Shown piece by piece: positions 44,507-56,389 of a stretch of DNA of 64,000 nucleotides. Origin of the DNA: Panopea generosa (taxonomy: Eukaryota > Mollusca > Bivalvia > Adapedonta > Hiatellidae). The stretch spans positions 24,209,184 to 24,273,183 of the forward strand of contig CM055896.1 of NCBI GenBank assembly GCA_029582155.1, written 5' to 3'. The notes under the pieces are model-generated. The model did no database searches. It worked only from the letters and a program-made list of their open reading frames with translations, and was not told the DNA's origin. Position numbers and translations under genes: made by a program. The number at the start of each line of letters is the position of its first letter. The stretch's first letter is position 1.

Positions 44507-46353
44507 ACATCTGTTAACTTAAGTTGCAGGTCCTTATTGACTTTATTAAGTTGCATTTCCTTCATTTTCTTGGACTTTTTACAAAATGACATATTAATTA
44601 TAAGGGTTTTTCCAGAATTAAATGTATGGGGGGGTCGGACGGCAGTTTAATTAAAATTTTCTGCCTGGTTGGTGTTTTCATAAAAAAAAAAGATGCCTTG
44701 TGGGGTAAAAGTTTATTAAAATTTTATACCTTGCCGGTACTTCGTCTCTGAACTGAATTTTTTCTTCAAGTCCGTTTTTCTTCTCGAAATGTTATACATT
44801 TTCTGCCCAGATATTTCCTACCATCGTATACAAAAACATAAAATTGTCCTTCCCAATGTACCACAGCGCCTAGATTTCCAAAGTCAATATCCCGCAGCGT
44901 CACGATTTCGGTGAGCGTCTTATCTTTATCGCAGCAGAAACAGCAGGTCTTTTAAATTTACCTTGATTTGACCTACATGTTTGCCACTGACACGCGTGTT
45001 GTAACGATTAAAATACACAACCTCCAGACATCAGGACCAAGTGTAACGTTTTACGCGACTGCACAGTTGGACACTCGATACACTGGTGTTGTTTATATTA
45101 GGGATTGTCTTCAATTAACTTTTTCATCTCAAACTGATTGACCTTTTTTGTTAAGACCGCCATAATATAATTACATCACCCGACAACAATGATTTAATTT
45201 GTTTGTTTGAAACAAAGTATAATTATCTACCTTCGGACTTCCCGAAATATTCTTGGTCGTGAATAAATTATTAACACGGAAATGTACGAGCTAATCAGAT
45301 GTTGTAATACACTCGTAGCAGGCAGTAACCCTGCCTACTTTATTATATTTATGCCAAGATGCCGTCTCACAACGTTATTTCCTCAAGAAAATTTCACGAA
45401 TTATATATATCAATATTTGACGTATCGGGTACGCTAACAAATATTCCACTACGGAGATGAATATACACAGTGCACGAGATAAGATGCGTTTTTGCGTCAT
45501 TTACGCTACAACTAAGCTAATTTACACATGATAATTATTTTCAATGTGTAGGCAAAACGCACGTTATTTTAGATATACGCAAAGGATGAAAACAACCAGC
45601 GTAACTTCCGTGAAACGACAACTGGTTTGCAACGAATGATTTTTTTAATCGCAAGTACACTGTTATTCAATTATAATTGCACAGTAACCCAGTCTACTTT
45701 TCACTTAAAAGCTTGACGAACATAATGCATGTGGAAAATCAAGCGCTTTTAGGATCATGAAAAAAAATGTCAAAACAGCAGAACGTCTCACACCACTATT
45801 ACATTTCCCATAGGGCTCCATTGTAACATTTATGTCCAAAACAGAGTGAAAAATTAAATTCTGCAGCACGTGTCTGGGCTCAAATTCTTCACTGGTTCAA
45901 GATATACAATTATAAAGGAAAAAAAGTGTACCTTGACCAGGTTTTTTTTTTTTAAATTCAATGCTTTTGTGAGACCTATCAATTTCCAGAGTAAAAATAT
46001 GTCAACTATTCGCCCTAGATGCGGTTGAACCAACAATTCTGAAATGACACAGAATTGTCCAGAAAGCTGGTATCAGCATCAAATTTTCAGTGGTGATTTC
46101 TAAAATACTGACCATTTAACTCATGCTAGCAAAAAACAAACCATTGCAGTACAAAGCCCTGAAAAAAGAAGAAAAGGAGAACTAAAGTTTTATTTCTACC
46201 TCCTTCATCTGTCCGGAGTACTCAAGGGAGATAATAGTGGTGTGAGTCCTGAAGACACTTGAAAGTTTCTTTTCTTTAAAGAACCAATACAAAGTACCAA
46301 TATCCCTACAAAATATATTGTTAAACCAATTATAGATGATATTATAAGTACAG
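44507..46353. other. 3' flank of the HSPA12-like gene and intergenic DNA
   Basis: No AATAAA lies near the stop; ATTAAA words occur at about 44650 and 44717. Two or three copies of a loose 45-bp repeat (TTTATTAAAATTTTATACC with a GCCTTGTGGGGTAAA partner) lie at 44640-44740. The same type of word pair appears at 48220-48325. Otherwise nothing is recognised. Confidence 0.4.
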
Positions 46354-46558
46354 TCGTCAAAGGCAAAAAGGCACACGCTTCTTGCACGAAAGGAACGGTG
46401 GAGGCATGGCGAGTCTCTTTCCCTTGGCTAAAAATTGAAACTGCCGATGGTTCAACAATCTTTAGATGTGCAGTATGTACAAACTTTACAAAGCACAAGG
46501 GCTCGAGTGTTTGGGCAAATGTTGGTGCCCAGAATATTCAGAAATCGGCCCTTGATAG
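46354..46558 (+). pseudogene. orphan exon-like segment, transposase-type zinc finger
   Basis: Between an AG (46352-46353) and a GT (46559-46560), the plus frame reads VKGKKAHASCTKGTVEAWR, VSFPWLKIETADGSTIFRC, CAVCTNFTKHKGSSVWANVG and AQNIQKSALDR. The W-L…C-x2-C…(GxxNIQKSALxRH) pattern is that of TTF/BED-like fingers in hAT-derived proteins. I found no partner exons. It may be a single surviving exon of a domesticated or dead transposase-type gene. The minus-strand frame through it, which looks like a membrane protein, is taken as a shadow. Confidence 0.45.
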
Positions 46559-46744
46559 GTAATTAAATTTGACTGCAGGATACAATTTTAAATACATTTC
46601 TCAAAGTTGAAAAAATAATGTTCAGATTTTATTGAAGTTGGTCGGTTAACTGGAAGAAGAAGAATTGTTATACTTCTCGAAATTTGACTTTGAAGTGACA
46701 TTTTTAATATGTCCCATCCCTGTATTCGACACTCGTTTTGCCAC
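46559..46744. other. short intergenic stretch
   Basis: AT-rich, with nothing recognised. Confidence 0.3.
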
Positions 46745-46920
46745 AGTATTAATTTGGAGTGTCTGACTCCTTTGGCAACTGCCAAGCCCCCACTCTGTGA
46801 TGATTGACATAATACATTGTGTCCCATTGTTATTCATCTCTCACATCCGATTTATTTGGGAATGTTGTGGTGTGAGCTTTAGTACTGGTTAAAAGCCATC
46901 AAAGAAGGGTTTAATAAGTA
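46745..46920 (+). repeat. SINE fragment (first family), diverged
   Basis: The order CCAAGCCCCCACTCTGTGAT, GATTGACATAATACATTGTG, ATTCATCTCTCACATCCGAT and TTAGTACTGGTTAAAAGCC parallels the copies at 1378 and 1936 (CCCCACTTGGCCAGTCTCTG, ATTCATC, GATTCAAGTGGGAA, TACTGGTTAA). Confidence 0.5.
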
Positions 46921-47599
46921 AAACTGATCTTTCAGTAGCCCAAGTTGGCATACAAACAACATTAAATGTGTGTATATTCTATGTTGTTATCAATACTGTA
47001 CCCCCTCAAATTTAAGATTATGCCAATTTACCCCCAAGCTTTAATAATGGGGGTAAACTACACCCAATATTTCAGAACTGGGGGGTAAATTACCCCCATA
47101 CCAATATAATTATCTTGGGCACTGTATACAAACGTGTATACTATTTAATTCTGCAAAAACGCCGCAACTAAACGGCAGCATTGCTATAATTGTATGTGTA
47201 TCTGTGCTGTTTGTCAAATGTTAAGCAAGTTCATTTTAAATCACATGAAATAAATTTATATTTTTCAATGATCTGACTAAAAAAAAAAAAGTGCTTGTAA
47301 ACATGTTGATTGTGGCTTAAAAAAATAATAATTATATATTCTAATAATTATAAAGTATACTTACTTGTGTATTAACATCATACATGTACTTTCTCCGTAA
47401 CAAGAATACATGACAGTATTTCTCTATTTTCTGTGTTTGATTTTCCACAAATTTTTGATGTATGGATTTGATTAAATGTAACCTCATTAAATAAAACCAA
47501 TTGAGTAACATGTATCTGGTATATATGTTTTATGTATGTATATATGTATGCACATTGCGTTATGCATACGTTATATTTTCTCTTTTTTCTTTACATTTT
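46921..47599. other. AT-rich intergenic DNA with a small GGGGGTAAAT foldback
   Basis: At 47000-47100, CCAATTTACCCCCA, GGGGGTAAACTAC and GGGGGGTAAATTACCCCC form short inverted and direct repeats over about 110 bp. A TATGTATGTATA microsatellite lies at about 47525-47550. Confidence 0.35.
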
Positions 47600-47716
47600 T
47601 TTATAATATAAGATACAGTATGTGTTACGTCATGTATGTAAATTTATTCCTGTTTTGTATATGTTCACACAGGCCTATGGCCTATTGAATTGCAAATAAA
47701 AGTTTCTTTCTTTCGA
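47600..47716 (+). repeat. possible LINE 3' tail
   Basis: It ends AGGCCTATGGCCTATTGAAT, then GCAAATAAAAGTTTC and a TTTC microsatellite. This is the usual look of LINE or SINE 3' ends. There is no coding part. Confidence 0.35.
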
Positions 47717-48219
47717 TAACCAGATTCCGAAATGAGGTCAAATTGGATTAAACCTTTAGCGATAGTAGGGAGTAAATAACATGTGTCATAATAATGTTTG
47801 TTTCACTGTCAGCGTGACGTAATCGGACATTGGCACAAGGTGTTAATGAAAGGGACAGCGTGTTCATTCTGTACATAAATTTAGGCATGTGTAGTTATAA
47901 ACATAACTCTCTTTACGGAATGTATCAATCTTTTTTTAAAGAAATTAGTATACTGAAAATAAACATTTTAGAAGACAACTAGTTACAAACAGACACTAAG
48001 CTTTAATTATTATTATTATTATGTTGTTGTTTTTTTCGTTTGTTATCTGTAGTGCCCCTTTATTTATTCTCGACCTGTGGTAAATTGTAACGTAATCACT
48101 TGCAACAATCGGCATTAGATCAAAAGTGTAACGTCAGTGTACTTCAAAGAAAGTAGGCAACCATTCAGACTAGTAATTTTGCAAGTGTTACAATAAGAAC
48201 ACATTAGAAAGGGGATTTT
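47717..48219. other. intergenic DNA, nothing recognised
   Basis: An ATT run lies at 48005-48022. There is no gene. Confidence 0.3.
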
Positions 48220-48325
48220 AGCCTCTTTTTTTTTTTATTTTATGCATGGTAGTATTTTATCAAATTAAAATTTTATGCATGGTGGTATATATCACAATTA
48301 AATTTTATGCTCTGTGGGTAAAAAA
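48220..48325 (+). repeat. ~45-bp tandem repeat (AATTAAAATTTTATGC)
   Basis: ATTTTATGCATGG, AAAATTTTATGCATGGTGGT and TTAAATTTTATGCTCTGTGG follow at about 45-bp steps. A similar array is at 44640-44740 in the same orientation. Confidence 0.55.
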
Positions 48326-48639
48326 AAAAGTGCTGTTTTTATTTATTTTTGTTGACGAGGAATAAATATTTCTAACAAGTGAGTTTGTGTTGGTCTCGAT
48401 CTACTTATACTTTCAACTTATGACACGTCCTCTCCAATTGTTGTTTTCATAACAATTTGACACCAAAGCGCTGATTAATTGACACCTCTCTTCACAATTA
48501 CCCCATGTTACGAAGAGCATTTATTACTGCGTGTGTAGGTACAGGCAGTGACTTAATACTGGTACAATTCAGTGATTAAATCATGTTATGTAATAGAAAT
48601 AGCATACTCGAATTCAAAGATTGCACTAAAACAATTTTT

Positions 48640-49475
48640 TTTATAAATATGTCCTTGAGCCAAAAAACAAAGAAAATTAATACCAATGAAAAAGATTTCA
48701 CGGTATTAATGTCAGAGTAATAGCCCTTGAATTGTTAAAAACTGCACTATTTATCTTTGTGCACACTCAAGCACCAGCATTTTTCATTTGATTCTCACCA
48801 AACTTACACAATTGTTATATAACAATAATTGAACTGGCCAAATCAGGTAATTAATGTCTAAGTTATGGCCCTTAAATTGTCAAACATTGCATTATTTGAC
48901 CGTGTGTGCATTCTAGTACTCGCAGTTTTCACTTGATGTCCACCATACATACACACTGTACATAGTAGTTATATAACAATACTATCTTTGACAAGTTCTT
49001 GAACTGGTCAAATCGAATAACTATTGTCACAGTTATGGCCTTTGAATCATCAAAAAATGGGTTAGTTGATGTTGTGTACTCTCTAGCACTTGCAGTTTTC
49101 ATTTAATCTTCGACAGACTTACACAGTTATTATTTAACATTAATATATTGAACAAGTTCATGAACTGACCAATCAGATAAATATTGGCAAATTATGGCCC
49201 TTGAATTGGCGACAATTGTGTGTATTTGATGCTGTGTGCACTCTAGAACTCACAGTTTATATTCGATCTTCATTAAACTTACACAATAATATCTTGAACA
49301 AGTTCTTGAACTGGCCAAATTAGATAATTAATGGTTGGTGTTATGGAACTTGAATTGACAACATATGCATTATATGAATTTATGTATACTCTAGCACCTG
49401 CAAAAATTGCCATCTTTGGCATTGTCTCCCTTGCCACAGGTGAGCAATTTAGGGCCATTCTGGCCATTTTGTTTA
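48640..49475 (+). mobile_element. element with ~5 tandem 160-bp monomers
   Basis: The right end AGGTGAGCAATTTAGGGCCA, then TTCTGGCCATTTTGTTTA, matches the right end of the element at 26950-29897. The monomers carry TTATGGCCCTTGAATTG at about 48720, 48872, 49032, 49191 and 49340, with CACTCTAGCACTTGCAGTTT and CTTGAACTGGCCAAAT. The left head is not recognised. Confidence 0.65.
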
Positions 49476-49861
49476 ACGAATTTTAATCAAACTTGGTGTA
49501 AAAAACTAAAACTGGACCAAAGAAAAGCCACGAAAATTCGGATTTTTCCAATATTATTTTCATATTCCTTGGACTGGTTTATTAACTGACTGTATTTCTT
49601 TGTCCACCAACTGGATTTATGTGCATAATTGTAAATCGATATACACAGTCCAGCTATCAGCTGCATGTAAACAAAGATTGTTCTCGATAAAATGTGAATA
49701 TACTTTTCCAATCAAAAATGAAAATTTGTTCAAGACAATGAGTTTGAAAATCAAAAAGAAAGACATCGGTAAAGGAAGGAATAGCCCGATCATTTATCGC
49801 ATAAATGATTGAAATAATATGATTGGACTGGTTTGTTTGCTCATGTAAAACATTTTAGTCC
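49476..49861. other. intergenic DNA, nothing recognised
   Basis: The short open frames here have no domain. Confidence 0.3.
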
Positions 49862-51560
49862 TTATTTTTATGACCCCCTCTCCCCCAAATTTTTTTGGGT
49901 GGCATATAGATATTGCAGTATCCGTCCGTCCTTCCGTCCAGTATTTCGTTTCCTGCCTGTAACTTTGTCATGCATAGATGGATTTTGTTTTACAAATGAT
50001 CAACATAACATGACGACGTGTCGCGAGTAAGACCCACACCCGTACCTCAAAGGTCAAGGTCACAATTTGAGTTTGTTATACAATTCTTTGAGTTTGTGTG
50101 AGATTTCGTTTCTGGCCTGTAACTTTGTCATGTATAGATGAATTTTAATGATACTTGCTACAATTGATCAACATAACATGACGATGTGTCGCGAGTAAGA
50201 CCCTGACCCGTACCTCAAAGGTCAAGGTCACAATTTGAGTTTGTTTGACAACACTGAGTCTGTGTGAGATTTCGTGTCCAACCTGTAACTTTGGTGGTGG
50301 TGAAGTTTTTATTTACTCTCGCACTTTGAACTGGTCATTTTGGCGAGCATGAACAGATGCTTAAAAATAAATTGATGTTTATGAATGACATATGAAGGAT
50401 GAATAATGATATATGACGAATATATACATATTTGCTATTTTACATATTTATTTATTACATTCGATAATCAACCTTTCTTTTTATCATGTTTATTTATATA
50501 GTTTCCTTTTAATTATCTAATCTTTGTACAAGACTTATTGGGATATTTATTACTGTGATGATTTTAATTCTCCCCGTACAATTTATAAATAATTTTAATT
50601 TGATTTTCTTTGTTCAAGATATGTTGAATAACTTTGTCATGTATAGATGGATTTTATAAATACTTGCTACAAATGATCAGCATAGCATGACGACTTGTCG
50701 CGAGTAAGACCCATACCTCAAAGGTCAAGGTCACACTTTGAGTTTGTTTGACAACACTTTCAGATTTCGTGTCTGGCCTGTAACTTTGTCATGCAAAGAT
50801 GGATATTGTTAATACTAGCTACAAATGATCAACATAATATGACGGTGTGTCGCGCGTTACACCCAGAATCCCACTTCAAAGGTCAAAGTCACAATTTAAC
50901 TTTGTTTGATGACACCTTCAATCTGATTGTGATTTCGTGTCCGGTCTGAAACTTTGTCACCTATAAATAAATTTCTAAAACACCTGGCTCAATTCATCAG
51001 CATGACATTACAAGGTGTCACATGTAAGGCCCACATGCGTACCTCAAAGGTCAAGGTCACACTTGAGTTTGTTTGACAATACTTTCAGTGTGTGTGAGAT
51101 TTCTTGTCCGGTCTGTAACTTTGTCATCTATGGATAAATATTAAAAACACTTTGGTCAGTTGATCAACATGACATAATTAAGTGTCGCATGTAAGACCCA
51201 GAACCTTTCCTCAAAGGTCAAGGTCACACTTTCAATTTGTTTGATATTGCGTGTCTGGTCTATGACTTTGTCTTTAACTTGGCTCAATTTATCAAGATGA
51301 CATGACGACGTGTCATAAGTAAGACCTAGACCCCAGACCATTACATCAGATATCAAGATCAAGGTTACACAAAGGTCAAGGTCATGCTTTAATGTAAAAA
51401 AAACCATTAAATTGTATGTTTAGTCCAAAACATCAGTCCATTACTCTTGATATTCATGGATACATCGCTACCTGTTATATCATACATGTATATTGTTATT
51501 TTTCACAGACCATTTGGGGGGCATGCGACACTTAACAGTGACATTTCTTGTTTTCATCAG
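49862..51560 (+). mobile_element. AGGTCA-array element, copy 3 (about 8 monomers), with an insertion
   Basis: It opens TTTTTATGACCCCCTCTCCC and TTTTTTTGGGTGGCATATAG, then CCGTCCGTCCTTCCGTCC. It closes CAGACCATTTGGGGGGCATG and CAGTGACATTTCTTG, the same as copy 1. The monomers carry CTCAAAGGTCAAGGTCACA. A 335-bp element is inserted at 50294-50628. This copy shows both ends of the family. Confidence 0.8.
50294..50628 (+). mobile_element. 335-bp insertion with perfect 8-bp target duplication
   Basis: TAACTTTG occurs at 50286-50293 and again at 50629-50636, on each side of a 335-bp stretch that breaks the phrase CTGTAACTTTGTCATG of the host monomer. The insert starts GTGGTGGTGAAGTTTTTATT and CTCGCACTTTGAACTGGTCA. 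No inverted ends are seen. Related copies are at 11505-11690 and, inverted, at 25860-25995. Confidence 0.8.
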
Positions 51561-51989
51561 AAATACCAGGTTTTTATACTGTGTAGTTTTTCAGGTTGTG
51601 CAAAATTTCGAATACGGCACTGTTTATGGTTTTTGCAATTACTGGGCTAATTGCCACATGTAACCATTAACCAAACAAGAAAAAGGTCACTCTGAAATAT
51701 ATATAGCAAGCTGAGGACTTTTGTTCAATAAACATATATACATGTATAAAATCCCAAAATGCAAAAGTTGAGGGGGTGGGGTCCGACGTTCATATCTTTC
51801 AGCTGTACACACTAGTGTCCTTGCTGTTTTTCACATATGGTCACACAGATCAGTAATCACTAATAAATCAAACCTATCAATACAAAACTGATCCTGATTT
51901 TGTTTTTCAAATTTTGCTAACTGACCAGCGACCCATTGCAATTCATCTGGGACTCATTACTTCTCGTTTTAAAATGAATCACTTTAAAA
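51561..51989. other. intergenic DNA, nothing recognised
   Basis: AT-rich sequence without a feature that I can support. Confidence 0.3.
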
Positions 51990-54900
51990 ACTGTGTTGTA
52001 TATGTGTGAGGAATATCAGTATAATTGATCTGTTATGCATGTGTGTATCATATGTGTATACTTGGAATTGCTACTACATGTATATGTGTCATATGTGTAT
52101 ATTTGTAATTACTACTACATGCATGTGTGTCATATGTGTATATTTGTAATTACTACTACATGCATGTGTGTCATATGTGTATACTTGTAATTACTACTAC
52201 GTGTTTGTCAGTCATATGTGTATACTTGTAATTACTACTAAGTGCATGTGTGTATACTTGTAATGACAACTACGTGCATCTGTGTCATACGTGTATTCTT
52301 GTAATTACTACTATGTGCATCTGTGTCGTACGTGTATTCTTGTAATTACTACTACGTGCATGTGTGTTTGGTGTGTATACTTTTAATGACTATTACGTGC
52401 ATCTGTGTCATACGTGTATTCTTGTAATTACTACTACGTGCATGTGTGTCATATGTGTATACTTGTAAATACTACTACGTGCATCTGTGTCATACGTGTA
52501 TTCTTGTAATTGCTACTACGTGCATGTGTGTCATATGTGTATACTTGTAATTACTCCTATGTGCATGTGTGTATACTTGAAATGACTATTACGTGCATCT
52601 GTGTCATACGTGTATTCTTGTAATTACTACTACGTGCATCTGTGTCATACGTGTATTCTTGTAATTACTACTACGTGCATCTATGTCATTGCTACTACGT
52701 GCATCTGTGTCATACGTGTATTCTTGTAATTACTACTACGTGCATGTGTGTCATACGTGTATATTTGTAATTACTACTACATGCATGTGTGTCATATGTG
52801 TATACTTGGAATAACTACTACGTGTTTGTCTGTCATATGTGTATACTTGTAAATACTACTACGTGCATGTGTGTATACTTGTAATTACTACTACATGCAT
52901 GAATGTATACTTGTAAGTACAACTACGTGCATCTGTGTCATACGTGTATACTTGTAATTACTACTACGTGCATGTGGGTCATGTGTGTATACTTTTAATG
53001 ACTATTACGTGCATCTGTGTCATACGTGTATTCTTGTAATTGCTACAACGTGCATCTGTGTCATACATGTATTCTTGTAATTACTACTACGTGCATGTGT
53101 GTCATATATGTATACTTGTAATTACTACTACGTGCATCTGTGTCATACGTGTATTCTTGTTATTGCTACTACGTGCATGTGTGTCATATGTGTATACTTG
53201 AAATGACTATTACGTGCATCTGTGTCATATGTATATTCTTGTAATTACTACGTGCATCTGTGTCATACGTGTATACTTGTAATTACTACTACTTGCATGT
53301 GTGTCATACGTGTATACTTGTAATTGCTACTACGTGCATCTGTGTCATACGTGTATTCTTGTAATTACTACTACGTGCATCTGTGTCATACGTGTATTTT
53401 TGTAATTGCTACTACGTGCATGTGTGTCATATGTGTATACTTGGAATTACTACTACGTGTTTGTCTGTCATATGTGTATACTTGTAATAACTACTACGTG
53501 CATGTATGTATACTTCTAATAACTACTACGTGCATGTGTGTATACTTGTAATGACAACTACGTGCATCTGTGTCATACATGTATTTTTGTAATTACTACT
53601 ACGTGCATCTGTGTCATACGTGTATTCTTGTAATTGTTACTACGTGCATGTGTGTCATGTGTGTATACTTTTAATGACTATTACGTGCATCTGTGTCATA
53701 CGTGTATTGTAATTACTACTACGTGCATGTGTCATATGTGTATACTTGTAATTACTACTACGTGCATGTGTGTATACTTGAAATGACTATTACGTGCATC
53801 TGTGTCATACGTGTATTCTTATAATTACTACTACGTGCATCTGTGTCATACGTGTACTCTTGTAATTACTACTACGTGCATCTATGTCATTGCTACTACG
53901 TGCAACTGTGTCATACGTGTATTCTTGTAATTACTACTACATGCATCTGTGTCTTACGTGTATTCTTGTAATTACTACTACGTGCATCTATGTCATTGCT
54001 ACTACGTGCATCTGTGTCATACATGTATTCTTGTAATTACTACTACATGCATCTGTGTCATATGTGTATTCTTTTAATTACTACTACGTTCATCTGTGTC
54101 ATACGTGTATTCTTGTAATTACTACTACGTGCATCTGTGTCATACGCGTATTCTTGTAATTACTACTACGTGCATCTGTGTCATACGTGTATTCTTGTAA
54201 TTACTACTATGTGCATGTGTGTCATACGTGTATTCTTGTAAAAACCACTACGTGCATCTGTGTCATACGTGTATTCTTGTAATTACTACTACGTGCATCT
54301 ATGTCATACTTTTATTCTTGTAATTACTACTACGTGCATCTGTGTCATACGTGTATTCTTGTAATTACTACTACGTGCATCTGTGTCATACGTGTATTCT
54401 TGTAATTACTACTACGTGCATCTATGTTATTGCTACTACGTGCATCTGTGTCATACGTGTATTCTTGTAATTACTACTACGTGCATGTGTGTCATATGTG
54501 TATACATGTAATTACTACAACGTGCATGTGTGTCACGTGTGTATACTTGTAATAACTATTCCGTGCATCTGTGTCGTACGTGTATTCTTGTAATTACTAC
54601 TACGTGCATCTGTGTCATACGTGTATTCTTGTAATTACTACTACGTGCATGTGTGCCATACGTGTATACTTGTAATTGCTACTACGTGCATGTGTGTATA
54701 CTTGTAATTGCTACTACGTGTATTTGTGTCATGTTTATATACTTGTAATAACTATTGCGTGCATCTGTGTCATACGTGTATTCTTGTAATTACTACTACG
54801 TGCATCTGTGTCATACGTGTATTCTTGTAATAACTACTACGTACATGTGTGTCATATGTGTATACTTGTAATTACTTCTAAGTGTTTGTCTGTAATATTT

Positions 54901-55625
54901 GTATACTTGTAATTACTACTACATGCATGTGTGTCATATGTGTATACTTGTAATTACTACAACGTGCATGTGTGTCATGTGTGTATACTTGTAATGACTA
55001 CTACGTGCATGTGTCATATGTGTATACTTGTAATGACTACTACGTGCATGTGTCATGCGTATCTACTTGTAATTACTACTACATGCATGTGTGTTTACTT
55101 GTAATTACTATTACGTGCATGTGTGTCATGTGTGTATACTTGTAATTACTACTGCGTGCATGTGTGTCATATGTGTATACTTGTAGTTACTACTACGTGC
55201 ATGTGTGTCATATGTGTATACTTGTAATTACTACTACGTGCATGTGTGTCATATGTGTATACTTTTGATGACTACTACATGCATGTGTGTCATATGTGTA
55301 TACTTGTAATTGCTACTACGTGCATGTGTGTCATATGTGAATACTTGTAATTACTACTACGTGCATGTGTGTCATATGTGTATACTTGTAATGACTACTA
55401 CGTGCATGTGTATTATATGTGTATACTTGTAATTGCTACTACGTCCATTTGTATCATATGTGTATACTTGTAATGACTACTACGTGCATGTGTGTCATGT
55501 GTATACTTGTAATTACCACTGCGTATATGTATGTCATATGTGTATACTTGTAATTACTACTACGTGCATGTGTATCATATGTGTATACTTGTAATTACTA
55601 CTACATGCCTGTGTGCCATATGCAG
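51990..55625 (+). repeat. 41-bp minisatellite, about 85-90 copies
   Basis: The unit is about 41 bp: CTTGTAATTACTACTACGTG followed by CATGTGTGTCATATGTGTATA. Two main forms exist, CATGTGTGTCATATGTGTATA and CATCTGTGTCATACGTGTATT, interleaved in runs. Shortened units occur (CATCTATGTCATTGCTACTACG and CATGTGTGTATACTTG). The proximal part is richer in the CATCTG form, and the distal part after about 54.9 kb is nearly all CATGTG. Confidence 0.93.
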
Positions 55626-55965
55626 TACCTATTATGCAAGTATCTAACAACCTAAATCTTAGTTGAGTCTGTAATGATAATACATGAATTTGTGCTGTTA
55701 CTAATTATAGTATTTGATGTAAATGATTTTTTTTTTTTTTTTTTGGATTTTTTGTTTTTTTATAAATATTTTATAAGTACTTGATACTGCGCTTATATAT
55801 GTTATTTAAGTTTAGATGTGTGTAATGAATTTAATCAAACTTGACTATTATAGAAATATTATTTCAAATAAACAGATGTTGAATGTATTTTTGATTTAAC
55901 CATTCAACTTTGATATATATATGCTGATAATGAACAAAATGTGATCTATGTTTTCTGGTACATTT
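55626..55965. other. spacer between two satellite arrays
   Basis: AT-rich single-copy-looking DNA with a long T run (about 55727-55745). Confidence 0.5.
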
Positions 55966-56389
55966 TAGCTCAACTCTTTGCATTGTTCATTCTGATCTAT
56001 TCTAATTGCCCTGTGTCCGTCTTCCATATGTCCATCTTCCATCCAATAGCTGCTGCAAGTGCAGCTGGTGAGCACACTAACATCTGCAGTTTGCACCAAA
56101 TTTAAACTTGAATTTGAACCAAACTTAAACAGTACTTAAACAACCACAACATCAGATTTGTAACAAGTAAATCAGACGATAAGAGTTACGGCTTGCATCA
56201 TTAATAATAAAATTGACTTATTTGGACTGGAGTGCATATAATAATCTTTTGAATAAACTTTCGAAGAGACTGGAGTTTGGGTGCCCAAATGGGCTAAGTG
56301 GGATAACTCCATCTTGATTTTCAGCAGAATTATGGCTCATTTTATACTTATGGTTAAAGTTATTACGTGTGTTCATATCTCGATAACCA
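55966..56389 (+). repeat. AGCTC-type element head preceding the 73-bp satellite
   Basis: TTTAGCTCAACTCTTTGCAT, then TGTCCGTCTTCCATATGTCC, has the same order as the heads at 39712 (TTTAGCTC…TGTCGTCTGTCGTCC) and 26950 (TTAGCTCACC…TGTCCGTCG). CCATCTTGATTTTCAGCAGA near 56310 also resembles the inside of those repeats. Confidence 0.45.

Noticed and set aside
46205-46498. Minus-strand 97-codon open frame with a hydrophobic segment that looks like a membrane protein
   Set aside because: The plus strand of the same stretch reads as a zinc-finger-like segment with splice-like edges. The hydrophobic run is what the antisense of Lys/Glu/Asp/Thr-rich coding gives.
46980-47110. Possible small MITE with GGGGGTAAATTACCCCC
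   Set aside because: There are several short inverted and direct words, but no consistent end pair and no target duplication.
53324-53551. 75-codon plus frame rich in Cys, Tyr and Leu
   Set aside because: It is a by-product of the 41-bp minisatellite.
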